Made by a program: the position numbers and the translations under genes. A stretch of 64,000 nt of DNA from Streptomyces sp. NBC_00620 (GTDB taxonomy: Bacteria > Actinomycetota > Actinomycetes > Streptomycetales > Streptomycetaceae), in contig NZ_JAPENY010000003.1 in assembly GCF_026341825.1 (NCBI RefSeq), positions 496,001 to 560,000 of the forward strand. Reading direction: 5' to 3'. The notes beneath the pieces were generated by a model that saw only the letters and a program-made list of their open reading frames with translations, was not told the DNA's origin and did no database searches. How positions within the stretch are numbered: position 1 is the stretch's first letter; the number at the start of each line of letters is the position of its first letter. Positions 9,453-18,268 of the stretch are shown piece after piece.

Positions 9453-10120
9453 CGCGAACCCCTCGCCCAGCTCGGCGCCAGCCGCTCCGCGACCTCGAAG
9501 ATCCCCTCGACGATCAGCGCGAACACGGCAACCAGGACGGCACCGGCGACGACCTGGGGCGTGCTCGCCAGATTGAAGCCGGCGGTGATGATCCGGCCGA
9601 GCCCGCCGCCGCCCGCGAGCGCGGCGATGGTGGCGGTGGCGACGAGCTGCACCGCGGCGATCCGGACCCCGTTCATCACCATGGGGAGTGCAAGGGGCAG
9701 TTCCACGCGGAACAGCATCTGCCGCCCGGTCATCCCCATACCGCGCGCGGCCCGCACCACGCTGCGGTCGACCTCGCGCATCCCCACGTACGCGTTGGTG
9801 AGCAGCGGCGGTACGGCGAACAGGACGAGGGCGACGACGGTGGGGCCCTCGCCCCAGTTCCCGATCGGCGTGAGGAGGAGGAGCACCAGCACGGCGAAGG
9901 TGGGGACGGCGCGGCCGACGTTGGAGATGTTGACGGCGAGTGCGCCGCCCTTGCCGAGATGGCCGAGGACGAGGGCGATGGGCAGCGCGATCAGGCAGCT
10001 GATGACCAGGCAGACGACGGTCAGGACGAGATGCTGGGCGAGCCGGTGCCAGATGCCGTCGGAGCCGGACCAGTTCGCGGAGTCGGTGAGCCAGTCCCAG
10101 GCGTCGGTCAGCGTGTTCAT
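9449..10120 (-). CDS. Osmoprotectant ABC transporter permease (OpuCD/OpuCB type)
   Basis: A 223-residue permease with about five to six hydrophobic segments and the EAA-like cytoplasmic loop EVDRSVVRAARGMGMTGRQM. The segments after it (LPLALPMVMNGVRIAAVQ and AALAGGGGLGRIITAGFN) are typical of this family. ATG 10120 is chosen because it overlaps the previous gene's stop and begins the conserved region; the longer upstream frame is the shadow of neighbouring genes. It forms the membrane pore with the next permease and uses the ATPase encoded at 6321-7475. Confidence 0.9.
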   Translation of the reverse strand: MNTLTDAWDWLTDSANWSGSDGIWHRLAQHLVLTVVCLVISCLIALPIALVLGHLGKGGALAVNISNVGRAVPTFAVLVLLLLTPIGNWGEGPTVVALVLFAVPPLLTNAYVGMREVDRSVVRAARGMGMTGRQMLFRVELPLALPMVMNGVRIAAVQLVATATIAALAGGGGLGRIITAGFNLASTPQVVAGAVLVAVFALIVEGIFEVAERLAPSWARGSR

Positions 10121-10797
10121 CCGCGGGCCGCCCTTGTCCAGGGGGTGATGAGCCACTGCACGCCGAGGAGCAGCAGATCGGCGGCGACCGCGATAATGAC
10201 GCACAGCACGGACGCGGTGAGGACCTGGGCCTTGAAGTAGGTGTTCATGCCCGCGTAGATGAGGTTGCCGAGTCCTCCGAAGCCGACGATCGCGCCGACC
10301 GTCACCAGCGACACGGCCGAGACCATGGCGATCCGGAGGCCGGCCATGGCGGCGGGCAGGGCCAGCGGGAGTTCCACGGTGAGCAGGAGGCGGATGGGCC
10401 CGTAGCCCATGCCGCGCGCGGCCTGCCGGGTCTCTTCCGGGACCGCGCGCAGTCCGGCGAGGATGTTGCGGACGAGCAGGGTCAGCGAGTAGAGGACGAG
10501 GCCCGCGACGACCAGGGCCGCCGAGAGCCCGTACAGCGGCAGGAGCAGCGAGAACATCGCCAGCGACGGAATCGTGTAGAGGATCGTCGTCACGGCGAGG
10601 ACCGGCCCCGCGGCCCAGCCCCAGCGGCGTACGAGGACGGCCAGCGGGACCGCGACCACGACGGCGATGAGTACCGCGATGGAGGTCAGCTGGAGGTGCT
10701 GGACCACCGCGTCGAGGAGGATCCGGCTGCGGGTGCTCAGATACTCCCCGCAGATCCACTCGTTGCGCGCGAGGCAGTCGTCCGGGGGCGCGGTCAC
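10117..10797 (-). CDS. Osmoprotectant ABC transporter permease (OpuCB type)
   Basis: A permease of about 226 residues, first gene of the minus-strand transporter operon. It shows about six hydrophobic helices, the cytoplasmic loop EETRQAARGMGYGPIRLL, and the segment VGAIVGFGGLGNLIYAGMN shared with its partner. The N-terminal part (CLARNEWICGEYLSTRS) may be a short periplasmic or leader segment. GTG 10797 is chosen because codons further upstream look non-coding, but its ribosome site is poor (a GGACAG directly adjoining), so the start is approximate. It overlaps the next permease gene by 4 bases. Confidence 0.86.
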   Translation of the reverse strand: MTAPPDDCLARNEWICGEYLSTRSRILLDAVVQHLQLTSIAVLIAVVVAVPLAVLVRRWGWAAGPVLAVTTILYTIPSLAMFSLLLPLYGLSAALVVAGLVLYSLTLLVRNILAGLRAVPEETRQAARGMGYGPIRLLLTVELPLALPAAMAGLRIAMVSAVSLVTVGAIVGFGGLGNLIYAGMNTYFKAQVLTASVLCVIIAVAADLLLLGVQWLITPWTRAARG

Positions 10798-10958
10798 CTG
10801 TCCATTGCACCTGTCCCGTAGGAGGGTCGGCGCGTTCTGGTGGCCCGTACGGGGTGTCGCTGAGTACACCCCCGGATACGGGTTCTGCGCCCAATGTGGC
10901 CGGGCTCGGCCCTCCGTAGCGTCGTTGGCGAGGCACAGGGCGTGCCGGACGGAGAGTG

Positions 10959-11750
10959 ATGACGATGTTTCGCCGCACCGCGCGACGTACGAACGACTCG
11001 GGACCCGCCTCGGAGGCTCTGCGACTGGTCAAGGTCACCAAGACCTATGGAGCCGAGGAGAATGCGGTGACCGCTTTGGACGGGGTGACGCTCGCGCTGG
11101 CGCGTGGCACCTTCACCGCGGTCATGGGGCCCTCGGGGTCCGGCAAGTCCACGCTGCTGCAGTGCGCGGCCGGGCTCGACCGGCCCGACTCCGGCATCGT
11201 GATGGTCGACGGCGCCGAGATGACCGGTGGCAGTGAGGCCGAGCTGACGAGGTTCCGGCGGCGTCGGATCGGTTTCGTCTTCCAGCAGTACAACCTGCTG
11301 CCGACGCTGACCGTCGCTCAGAACACGGTGCTGCCGCTGAAGCTCGCCGGGCGACGCGTCGACCGTGTCCGGGCGCAGGAGACCCTGACGGCCGTCGGTC
11401 TCGGCGACCGGCTCGGGCATCTGCCCGACCAGCTCTCCGGGGGCCAGCGGCAGCGCGTGGCGATCGCCCGTGCACTGGTCACAGAGCCCCGGGTGATCTT
11501 CGCGGACGAGCCGACCGGGGCGCTGGACACCCGTAGCGCGCGGGATGTCCTGCGGCTGCTTCAGGAGGCGGTACGGGTGCATGGCAGGACCGTCGTCATG
11601 GTGACGCACGATCCGGTCGCCGCCTCGTACGCCGACTCCGTCGTGTTCCTCGCGGACGGGCGGCTGGCGGGCGGGATGCAGGCGCCGACGGCCGATGCGG
11701 TGGCCGAGCGTCTTGCGCACCTGGGTGACGACACCACGGTGGGGGTGTGA
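10959..11750 (+). CDS. ABC transporter ATP-binding protein (MacB/LolD type)
   Basis: A 263-residue ATPase with Walker A GPSGSGKST at residues 57-65, the segment FVFQQYNLLPTLT, signature LSGGQRQRV, and Walker B VIFADEPTGALD. This set marks the MacB/FtsE/LolD subfamily, which drives FtsX-type permeases. ATG 10959 is preceded by GGAGAG; GTG 10956 and ATG 10965 are alternative starts. The FtsX-like permease starts 3 bases after its stop, so the two form one transporter. Such pairs usually export antimicrobial peptides or lipids. No two-component system or membrane-fusion protein is beside it, so the substrate is unknown. Confidence 0.9.
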   Translation: MTMFRRTARRTNDSGPASEALRLVKVTKTYGAEENAVTALDGVTLALARGTFTAVMGPSGSGKSTLLQCAAGLDRPDSGIVMVDGAEMTGGSEAELTRFRRRRIGFVFQQYNLLPTLTVAQNTVLPLKLAGRRVDRVRAQETLTAVGLGDRLGHLPDQLSGGQRQRVAIARALVTEPRVIFADEPTGALDTRSARDVLRLLQEAVRVHGRTVVMVTHDPVAASYADSVVFLADGRLAGGMQAPTADAVAERLAHLGDDTTVGV

Positions 11751-11753
11751 GCC

Positions 11754-13064
11754 ATGTTCGCTCTGGCCTTGCGTTCCATCCGACAGCGCCCCGGGCGCTT
11801 CACGTCGACGCTGCTGTCCGCCTTCCTGGGCGCGGCGATCATCATGACCTTCAACGCGATGCACGACACGGCCGGGCAGCCGGGCGTCGACTCCGTGAGC
11901 GCGGAGTCGCTTACCACCTCGGCGAGCGTCGTCGGCGGTTACGGTTCCCTCCTTGTGTTCTTCGCGGTCGCCTCGACGCTGACGGTCAATGTCCGTCAAC
12001 GCGCCGATGAGATCGAGCTGTTGCGGTGCTCGGGGGCGACTCCGGCGCAGATCAAGCGGATGGTCGTCGGCGAGTCGGTGGTGGTCGCCCTGGTGGGCGC
12101 GGTGCTGGCGATCGGTCCGGCGATGCTCGGCGGCATGGCCCTGCTTGACGTGTTCCAGGACAGCGGTCAGGTCGCCCGGTCCGTGGACTACTCGTTCGGT
12201 TCCGTCGCCCTCATGTCGGGCCTGTGGATCACGGTGCTCGCGGCGGCGGGCGCGGCATTCCTCGCAGTGCGGCGGGCGACGCACCGGCGTCAACCGCGGG
12301 GCGGCGTACGGAAGTTCTTCGCGTACGCGGCACTGGCCGTCGGTGGCGTCGCGGTCTGCTCGACCTTCGGGTTCTCCGCGACGGACGCCGCGCTGATGGC
12401 GCCTGCCGCGTACGGGGCGATCCTGCTGTCCGTGGGGTTCGCGCTGCTCTCGCCGCGGCTGCTGAAGGGCCTGCTCGACCGGCTGGCGCTGACGAGCCCC
12501 AGCGGCTACCTCGCCGTACGGAACCTGCGCCGCCGGGCCGTCGAACTGTCCGGCGTCCTGATGCCGCTGATCCTCTTCACCGGCATGGCGACGGCGACGC
12601 TCTACATGCAGGCGGTCGAGAGCGACGCGATCGAGGCCTCGGGCGTCCCGAAGTCCATCGACGCGAAGAACCTCGAAACCCTCAACCTCGTGGTCGTCGG
12701 CATCATCGTGGTCTTCTCCTGCATCATGCTGGTCAACTCCCTGTACGTGGCGACGACTTACCGCAGCCGGGAGTTCGGCCAGCAGCGGCTGGCCGGTGCG
12801 ACGCCGGGCCAGGTGCTCGCAATGATCGGCGTCGAGGGCCTTGTCGTGACGGTCACCGGTGTCCTCCTCGGCACCGTGGCCGCACTCGCCGGACTCATCC
12901 CCTTCACCATCGTCCGCACGGACGCGACCTGGCCGGACCAGGGCCTCGGCATCTGGTTCACCATCGTCGCGGTCGCGGCGACGGTCACGCTGGGGACCAG
13001 CCTGTTCACGGCCCGGCGGACCTTGCGTACGCCTGCGGTGGCGGCGGTGACGATGGCCGCGTGA
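11754..13064 (+). CDS. FtsX-like ABC transporter permease
   Basis: A 436-residue membrane protein with roughly ten hydrophobic segments arranged as two FtsX-like halves. Each half holds the coupling segment after a long helix (RQRADEIELLRCSGATPAQIK and YRSREFGQQRLAGATPGQVL are comparable positions). It is shorter than gram-negative MacB and lacks a large periplasmic domain. It pairs with the ATPase 3 bases upstream. A strong hairpin 14 bases after the stop ends the operon. The function is probably efflux, or signal-linked release of a peptide or lipid. Confidence 0.88.
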   Translation: MFALALRSIRQRPGRFTSTLLSAFLGAAIIMTFNAMHDTAGQPGVDSVSAESLTTSASVVGGYGSLLVFFAVASTLTVNVRQRADEIELLRCSGATPAQIKRMVVGESVVVALVGAVLAIGPAMLGGMALLDVFQDSGQVARSVDYSFGSVALMSGLWITVLAAAGAAFLAVRRATHRRQPRGGVRKFFAYAALAVGGVAVCSTFGFSATDAALMAPAAYGAILLSVGFALLSPRLLKGLLDRLALTSPSGYLAVRNLRRRAVELSGVLMPLILFTGMATATLYMQAVESDAIEASGVPKSIDAKNLETLNLVVVGIIVVFSCIMLVNSLYVATTYRSREFGQQRLAGATPGQVLAMIGVEGLVVTVTGVLLGTVAALAGLIPFTIVRTDATWPDQGLGIWFTIVAVAATVTLGTSLFTARRTLRTPAVAAVTMAA

Positions 13065-13077
13065 CCACGGAGTACGG

Positions 13078-13107
13078 GGGCGGCCGGGCCTATTCGCCCG
13101 GCCGCCC
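13078..13107. terminator. Terminator hairpin after the FtsX operon
   Basis: Perfect 12-base arms, GGGCGGCCGGGC (13078-13089) and GCCCGGCCGCCC (13096-13107), around the six-base loop CTATTC. It starts 14 bases after the permease stop codon. Confidence 0.85.
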
Positions 13108-13444
13108 TCATGTGCTGGGCCTCATCGGTGCAAACCTGCTCACACAGCTTGGCGATCCGGGCATGGCTGAGAGCTATGGTGGGCAGAGACGTCCCAGACC
13201 CTGGCGGCATGTTGTTGCTGAGCACAGATTGCTGCAGGGTACGGACTCTTCGTCCGGTGACCCGGCGCATTGCCCTGGAGGGAACCGGGCCGGTCTCGTG
13301 TCCGGCACAGAGACTGCCGGACCGGCCACCGCTCCGCCTCCGCCGAACGTACGCCCGACCGTACCGAGCGCGTGCCAAGAGGGGCCGGGAGCCCGGCTCA
13401 ACCACTGGCTTCGCTGCCCGGACGGTCTCCTGAACCGAGGCGTC
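13108..13444. other. Leader/intergenic region before the STAS gene
   Basis: No convincing gene is seen in these 337 bases. Two segments resemble the leader of the acetyltransferase gene at 15580: GCTATG at 13173 followed by ACGTCCC and GACCC, and CCTGAACCGAGGCG just before the STAS start. Most of the remainder is probably an untranslated leader. Confidence 0.5.
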
Positions 13445-13873
13445 ATGCCCCTGCCCCAGTTGAATGTCTACCGGCACGACAGCAAGAAACGGGCACTGAT
13501 CACCCTCACCGGTGAGATCGACCTGCAGTCGGCGCCTCTGGTACGCGAGGCGTTGGAGCGGTGCCTGCGTGACGGCGTCCGCACCATCGACGTCGACCTC
13601 ACCCCTGTCACCTTCTGCGACTGCAGCGGTCTGAACACCTTCATCAAGGCCTCGCAACGGACCGCCGAGGTCGGCGGGTCCCTCCAACTCCACTACCCGC
13701 CCTACACACTGGCACTACTTGTGGAGCTCACCGGCACGGGCTTCCTGCTCGCGGGCCTTCCGCCCGTCCAAGGAGAGTCACCTCTCACTCCCGCCCCCAC
13801 CGCGACCGACCCGGCCCCGGGGCTCTTGGCCTGCTCCGAGGCACACCGGAGCGAGCTGGTGCGGCCCGGCTGA
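13445..13873 (+). CDS. STAS-domain anti-sigma factor antagonist
   Basis: A 142-residue protein. Residues 7 to about 105 form a STAS domain with LITLTGEIDLQSAPLV and the phosphorylation loop FCDCSGLNTF, in which Ser61 is the expected regulatory serine. It should bind an anti-sigma kinase in its unphosphorylated form and so free a stress sigma factor. The C-terminal 35 residues are Pro/Ala-rich and probably disordered. ATG 13445 is preceded by GAGG. The stop shares bases with the next start (TGATG), so it is coupled to the GAF-ANTAR gene. Confidence 0.88.
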   Translation: MPLPQLNVYRHDSKKRALITLTGEIDLQSAPLVREALERCLRDGVRTIDVDLTPVTFCDCSGLNTFIKASQRTAEVGGSLQLHYPPYTLALLVELTGTGFLLAGLPPVQGESPLTPAPTATDPAPGLLACSEAHRSELVRPG

Positions 13874-14628
13874 TGCCCGGCAACCGTTCGGCCCGTATCC
13901 AACTGCTGGTCGCCGAGCAGGCGGCCCTGCGCGGTACCCGGGTCGGTGTGGTGGACGTGTGCACCGCCGCAGTGGTCGCGCTGCCGGTCGGCGGGGCCGG
14001 GCTGTCGGCGATGTCCAGGGAAGCGGCGAGCCATCCGTTGTGCAGCACCGACGACATCAGCGAGCAACTGGAGGAGCTGCAGCTCACGCTGGGCGAGGGG
14101 CCCTGCGTGGACGCCTTCACCCACGGCTCGGCCGTCCTGACGTCCGATCTGCGGACGGGTGAACTGCAGGACCGCTGGCCCGTGTTCGTCGATGCGGCCC
14201 TGGCCGCCGGAGCACTGGCCGTCTTCGCGCTGCCTCTTCAGGTGGGGGCGATCAGCCCCGGAGTGCTGGACCTGTACGCCCACGTTCCGGTGCGGTTGAG
14301 CCCGGAGGAGCTGGCCGACGCGCTGGCGTTCGCCGATCTCGCGACTCTGGTGCTGCTCGACTCCCGGATCGACGAGACGGGCGGGCCGCGCGGTGGGGGC
14401 AGGGAGGACCTGGGCGCGTACCGGGCGGAGATCGACCAGGCCACCGGGATGCTCACCGTCCAGCTCGGCGTCGGCATCGAAGAAGCCTTCGTCCGCCTCC
14501 GCGCGCACGCCTACGCCCACGAACGCCGGCTTGCCGACGTGGCCGCCGACCTGGTGGCCCGTCGCCTCCACTTCTCCCCCGGCGCGGACCCGGTTCAGGA
14601 CGACGACGACACCTACAACGGCACTTGA
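13873..14628 (+). CDS. GAF and ANTAR domain protein
   Basis: A 251-residue signalling protein. The GAF domain covers about residues 20-165 and shows LTLGEGPCVDAFTHGSAV, the usual actinobacterial GAF-ANTAR core. The ANTAR domain covers about residues 180-235 (IDQATGMLTVQLGVGIEEAF and HERRLADVAADLV). ANTAR domains bind paired RNA hairpins and prevent transcription termination, and GAF binds a small ligand. It is coupled to the STAS gene by a TGATG overlap and followed by another GAF-ANTAR gene. Its RNA target cannot be named from the sequence. Confidence 0.88.
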   Translation: MPGNRSARIQLLVAEQAALRGTRVGVVDVCTAAVVALPVGGAGLSAMSREAASHPLCSTDDISEQLEELQLTLGEGPCVDAFTHGSAVLTSDLRTGELQDRWPVFVDAALAAGALAVFALPLQVGAISPGVLDLYAHVPVRLSPEELADALAFADLATLVLLDSRIDETGGPRGGGREDLGAYRAEIDQATGMLTVQLGVGIEEAFVRLRAHAYAHERRLADVAADLVARRLHFSPGADPVQDDDDTYNGT

Positions 14629-14709
14629 CGCCCTCACCCGCTCAGCCGGACCGAATGCGCACTTCCCGCCCCGTCCCGGCAGGAATAGTCTCACCAGAGG
14701 GTGCCCACG

Positions 14710-15426
14710 ATGAATCAGCAGCTTCTAGCCAAAACCTTCGTCGAACTGGCTGACAACCTGGTCGCCGACTTCGACCTGATCGACTTCCTGCGCCTGCTGA
14801 CCGACCGCTGCGTAGGACTGCTCGGCGCGAGCGCCGCAGGGGTACTGCTCGCCGACCGGGACGGCGAACTGCGCGTGGTGGCCGCCTCCGACGAACAAGT
14901 ACGCCTGCTCGAGCTCTTCCAGCTCCAGAACGACGAAGGTCCCTGTCTCGACTGCTTCCGCACGGGTGCGCCCGTGGCAGTCGCCGACCTGGGCGCCGCC
15001 ACCATTCGCTGGCCGCACTTCGCCGTACAGGCCCGACGCGGCGGGTTCGGGGCGGTGCAGGCCCTGCCGATGCGCCTGCGGGACGAGGTCGTGGGCGCCC
15101 TGAACCTCTTCCGCGCCACCCCCGGCCCCTTCGACCCGGCCGCCACGCCCCTCGCCCAGGCCCTGGCCGACGTCGCCACCATCAGCCTGCTGCAACAGCG
15201 CTCCGCGCACCGCAGCACCGTCCTCAACGAGCAACTCCAGACGGCGTTGAACAGCCGAGTGCTGATCGAACAGGCCAAGGGAAAGCTGGCCGAACGCCAG
15301 AACATCGACATGGAGCGGGCCTTCTCCGCGCTGCGCGGCTACGCCCGCGCCCACAACCGCCGTCTGTCCGACGTGGCCCGCGCCTTCATCGACGACTCCG
15401 AACCCCTCCCGGGCCTCGTTCCCTGA
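14710..15426 (+). CDS. GAF and ANTAR domain protein
   Basis: A 238-residue paralogue of the preceding gene. The GAF domain (about residues 8-160) contains LQNDEGPCLDCFRTGAPV, and the ANTAR domain (about 170-228) contains LIEQAKGKLAERQNIDMERA and HNRRLSDVARAFI. It probably acts as an RNA-binding antiterminator. ATG 14710 has AGAGG 9 bases upstream; a GTG at 14701 is too close to that site. The gap from the previous stop is about 80 bases and holds a possible promoter box TAGTCT near 14686. Confidence 0.88.
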   Translation: MNQQLLAKTFVELADNLVADFDLIDFLRLLTDRCVGLLGASAAGVLLADRDGELRVVAASDEQVRLLELFQLQNDEGPCLDCFRTGAPVAVADLGAATIRWPHFAVQARRGGFGAVQALPMRLRDEVVGALNLFRATPGPFDPAATPLAQALADVATISLLQQRSAHRSTVLNEQLQTALNSRVLIEQAKGKLAERQNIDMERAFSALRGYARAHNRRLSDVARAFIDDSEPLPGLVP

Positions 15427-15579
15427 CCGTCGTCGGCGGCGCTCGTCGGCCCAACTGGCCCCGAAACCGGGCCGATCCGGGGCTATGCTGAACGCACGTC
15501 CCGGACCCAGGCGCAGCACGACCCATCGGCCACGATGGCTGTCCCGCACGTCTCCCGGTCCCCTGAACCGAGGCGCCCC

Positions 15580-16230
15580 ATGCGCACTCCCCCGCAACCG
15601 TACGAACCCGAAGGCGCTGAACCGTCCGCCATGGACACCGTGCGTCTGCGCCGGCTGAACCGCTGGCAGGCCGAGGGCCTACGGGAGTACCTGGCGGATC
15701 TGTACGTGGAGTCCTCCGCCCCCGCGCCGGGTGAGGAGTTCGCCGGCCGGCAGAAGTTCCTGGAGCGCCTGGCGGACGACGTACAACTGCCGGGGTTCGA
15801 CATGCTGGTCGCCGAGGCGGCGGCCCTGACCGGCTGTGTCTTCGGATTCCCCGTATCGCGCGACGGCTCGTGGTGGCAGGGGTTCGACGGACCGCTGCCG
15901 CAGAACCTGGAGCAACTGACGGCGTCCGGGCATGTCTTCGCGATCCTCGAAACTCTCGTCCATCCGCACCGGCACGCTCTCGGACTCGCCCGACGGATGC
16001 AGGAGCGGCTGCTCTCCGATCACCAGGCTTCGCTCGGGGTCACTTTGGTGGATCGGTCCGACCGTTCGGTCTCTGCCGCCTTGAAGGACTGGGGCTGGCA
16101 GGACGTGGGACAGATCCGTCGGCGGCCCGACCCAACAGCCCTACGGTTACTGGTACTTCCCCTCGGAGAGCGCACGGCCGAGCATCCGGACGGCCTCGCC
16201 CACAACGACCGGACCCAACGGCCCGAATAG
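15580..16230 (+). CDS. GNAT-type acetyltransferase-like protein
   Basis: A 216-residue protein. After a Pro-rich N-terminus, the region with LNRWQAEGLREYLADLY and FVFAILETLVHPHRHALGLA looks like a GNAT fold. The segment HPHRHALGLARRMQERLL sits where the acetyl-CoA pyrophosphate loop is expected. The substrate is unknown. ATG 15580 has GAGG six bases away; an in-frame start at 15535 would add residues with no ribosome site. The leader shares short blocks with that of the STAS gene (see findings). The C-terminus is polar and probably disordered. Confidence 0.72.
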   Translation: MRTPPQPYEPEGAEPSAMDTVRLRRLNRWQAEGLREYLADLYVESSAPAPGEEFAGRQKFLERLADDVQLPGFDMLVAEAAALTGCVFGFPVSRDGSWWQGFDGPLPQNLEQLTASGHVFAILETLVHPHRHALGLARRMQERLLSDHQASLGVTLVDRSDRSVSAALKDWGWQDVGQIRRRPDPTALRLLVLPLGERTAEHPDGLAHNDRTQRPE

Positions 16231-16321
16231 CCGCCCGCCGCAGAAGAGCCCGGTGGGTCGATGTTTGGGGCGGACCGGCAGGGCTACTCCAGAGGGGCGT
16301 CCGGCGGTCGGCCCGAACGAA

Positions 16322-16356
16322 GGCACCGGAGAGTTGAGATCACAGCTCCCGGTGCC
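16322..16356. terminator. Terminator hairpin between convergent genes
   Basis: Arms GGCACCGGAGAG (16322-16333) and CTCCCGGTGCC (16346-16356) pair almost fully. It lies between the plus-strand acetyltransferase gene (ends 16230) and the minus-strand ANTAR gene (ends 16374). Confidence 0.7.
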
Positions 16357-16373
16357 GCCGGGCATTCAGGTTG

Positions 16374-16733
16374 TCACCGCCGGTCGACCGCGTGGAGACG
16401 CCTCATCGCCCCGCGCAGCTCCCGTCGTATCTGCTCCGGGAGTGTCACGCCGTTCGGCGAGGCGACCAGAGCCGCGGCCACGTCCCGGAGTTTGACGTTG
16501 CAGTGCTGCGACACGTCCACCAGCAGATCCCAGGCCCTCTCACTGGAACACGGTGCCAGGGCCATCACCATGCCGCGCGCCTGGTCGATCACCGCACGGC
16601 TCGCCAGCGCCTGCACCAACTGATCGTTCTCCACCCGTAGTTCGAGTATCTCCGCGATCAGGAGCGCATCCCCCGGCAAGGGCGCGGCCGTCAGGATCCC
16701 CTCGGCCGCGTGGGGCGATTTCGCCTGATGCAT
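16374..16733 (-). CDS. ANTAR-only protein
   Basis: A 119-residue protein with a short predicted coiled region (LLIAEILELRVENDQLVQAL) followed by an ANTAR domain (VIDQARGMVMALAPCSSERA and VKLRDVAAALVA). It lacks a GAF sensor, so it may act constitutively or pair with another protein. ATG 16733 is chosen for the GAGGT site 8 bases upstream; the in-frame extension to 17120 is low-complexity Arg/Pro/Gly and not credible. It is the third ANTAR gene within 3 kb, on the strand opposite the other two. Confidence 0.8.
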   Translation of the reverse strand: MHQAKSPHAAEGILTAAPLPGDALLIAEILELRVENDQLVQALASRAVIDQARGMVMALAPCSSERAWDLLVDVSQHCNVKLRDVAAALVASPNGVTLPEQIRRELRGAMRRLHAVDRR

Positions 16734-17424
16734 GATGCCTACCTCACAGCGCAGTCGCGGTGTCCAGCCTGGGTGGAGCCGCCCTGGAGGAGAGCCGTCA
16801 GCGGCCGGCGAGTCCCTGCTCGCCGGCCGCGCCGGGCTGGTAGGCCAAGCCGTGGTACCAGAAGTTCGTGTTCCCGATTTCGTGTCCCCGATTTCGCGTC
16901 CTCGACTGGGACGACGACCAGACGATCCCGTATGCCGGTCCGTGTGGCCGGTCCGGGCGTCCGCGCAGCCATGGCCGGTGAGCATCACAGCCGGTCTGCC
17001 GTACTCAGGCTCCGCGCCCACGGCTCGGTGGCCGCAGCGACGGACCCTGCGGGCCTCACCCACAGCGTAGCCCTGCCCAAAGGTTGCAGATACCGTGCGA
17101 CGTAAGCGCGTACTGTCCAAGGCGGATGGCTACTCGACACCTGGACCGGCGGGCGTGCTCTCCGAAGGCTTCCTTCGCCCCATCGGCCCCGGCCGGCACC
17201 CAAAACTCCCCCATGTCGACATCACGTTGACACAGGAAGTGGCCGGGCGTTCACTGACGGCACGGCGTAGGGCCATGCCACTCCGGATCATTCGGGCGAC
17301 GCATTCCGCCTTCCCGCTTCGCCCGGACCCCGCGGAACTCAGGAACTCCGCGATCTGGAGGTCCGGCGACGGTACGGATCACGGCCGCAGCGCAGGTGGT
17401 CCACCTTCAGCGACGAGGCCGACC
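16734..17424. other. Long intergenic region
   Basis: About 690 bases with no credible gene; translations in all frames are Arg/Pro/Ser-rich. It holds a short tandem repeat (CCCGATTTCGTGTC then CCCGATTTCGCGTC near 16875-16902) and must contain the promoters of the divergent ANTAR and CsbD-like genes. Confidence 0.5.
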
Positions 17425-17598
17425 ATGAGCGCTGGACGTACGCTCAAGAGGCAAGACGCAGGAAGTGAAGGGAAGGATCATGGAAGCTTTCGGCCGGGCC
17501 GGCCGCGACAGGAAACTGGAGCGCACGGCAGGGCCGAACGGGTCTCCGGCAACCTGAAGCAGCCCGGCGAGAAGGCCGGGCACGCTTTCAGGCGGTGA
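17425..17598 (+). pseudogene. CsbD-family stress protein, frameshifted
   Basis: From ATG 17425 (GAGG 8 bases upstream) to TGA 17598 is 57 codons, the normal CsbD length. The first residues (MSAGRTLK) and the last (RAERVSGNLKQPGEKAGHAF) match the family in one frame. The middle 25 residues match only in the +1 frame, where the bases 17453-17530 read KTQEVKGRIMEAF then GRAGRDRKLERTA. One extra base near 17450 and one missing base near 17531 would explain this. The shifts cancel, so a protein of correct length with a scrambled centre would be made. They may be real mutations or sequencing errors. Confidence 0.7.
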
Positions 17599-17789
17599 CC
17601 ATGACAGCCCCGGGTGGTGCCCACGTCGCGTGAGCGCCACCCGGCAGGCTCAACACGCAAGGTCCCACAAGGAGTTGGGGAGTGGCAGCCGCGTCCCGCC
17701 GTCGTGATCGACATCGCGACGCCAGCCGTACTCATGGACGGATGCAGCGCCAGGTCCGGCCGGCACGACGCACAGGAAAGCGGCACACG

Positions 17790-18137
17790 ATGATGTACGA
17801 CCAGACACGCGCCCAACAGCCCCCGGACAACCGGCCCGGCTCCGCCGGGCGTCAGATCTCCGGCCCGGAGTCGCTGCTCGCGCCGGACGCACGGGCCAAG
17901 CTCACCAAGCGCCTCCACATGGCCCTCAACACCTTCGCCGACAGCCCGCGCCAGGCGCTGGAGGACTCCGACGGAGCCCTCGACGAGATCACCACCCAGC
18001 TCGTGAACGCCCTCGCGGAACGTCGGCGCGTCCTTCGCGCGGGCTGGCAGGACCAGGACCCCGAAACACAGTCGACCGAGTACCGGCTCGCCCTGAGGCA
18101 GTACCGAGAGCTCACGGAGCGCCTGCTGCGCCTGTAG
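17790..18137 (+). CDS. Small conserved-looking protein of unknown function
   Basis: A 115-residue protein with no family I can name. The first 40 residues are polar and Pro/Gln-rich. The remainder is strongly helical and charged: ARAKLTKRLHMALNTFADSP, then DEITTQLVNALAERRRVLRA, then RLALRQYRELTERLLRL. It looks like a small helical-bundle cytoplasmic protein. ATG 17790 (ATG ATG) follows AGGAAAG at a fair distance. It lies among stress-type genes (CsbD-like, PRC-barrel), which is the only hint of its role. Confidence 0.65.
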   Translation: MMYDQTRAQQPPDNRPGSAGRQISGPESLLAPDARAKLTKRLHMALNTFADSPRQALEDSDGALDEITTQLVNALAERRRVLRAGWQDQDPETQSTEYRLALRQYRELTERLLRL

Positions 18138-18268
18138 GCACTCGCGCCGGTGGCCGCTTCGCAGCACCAAGAGTGGTGTTGCCGCGGCATCCCCGGTGCC
18201 GGAAGAGCATTCCGGTCATACGATGAAAAGTGGGCCGGTGCACTCTCACGTGCGGCGGCCCGGAAGGG

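Noticed and set aside
7734..10148. 804-residue plus-strand frame opposite the osmoprotectant transporter genes
   Set aside because: It has no domain and mirrors the binding protein, permease and membrane protein genes.
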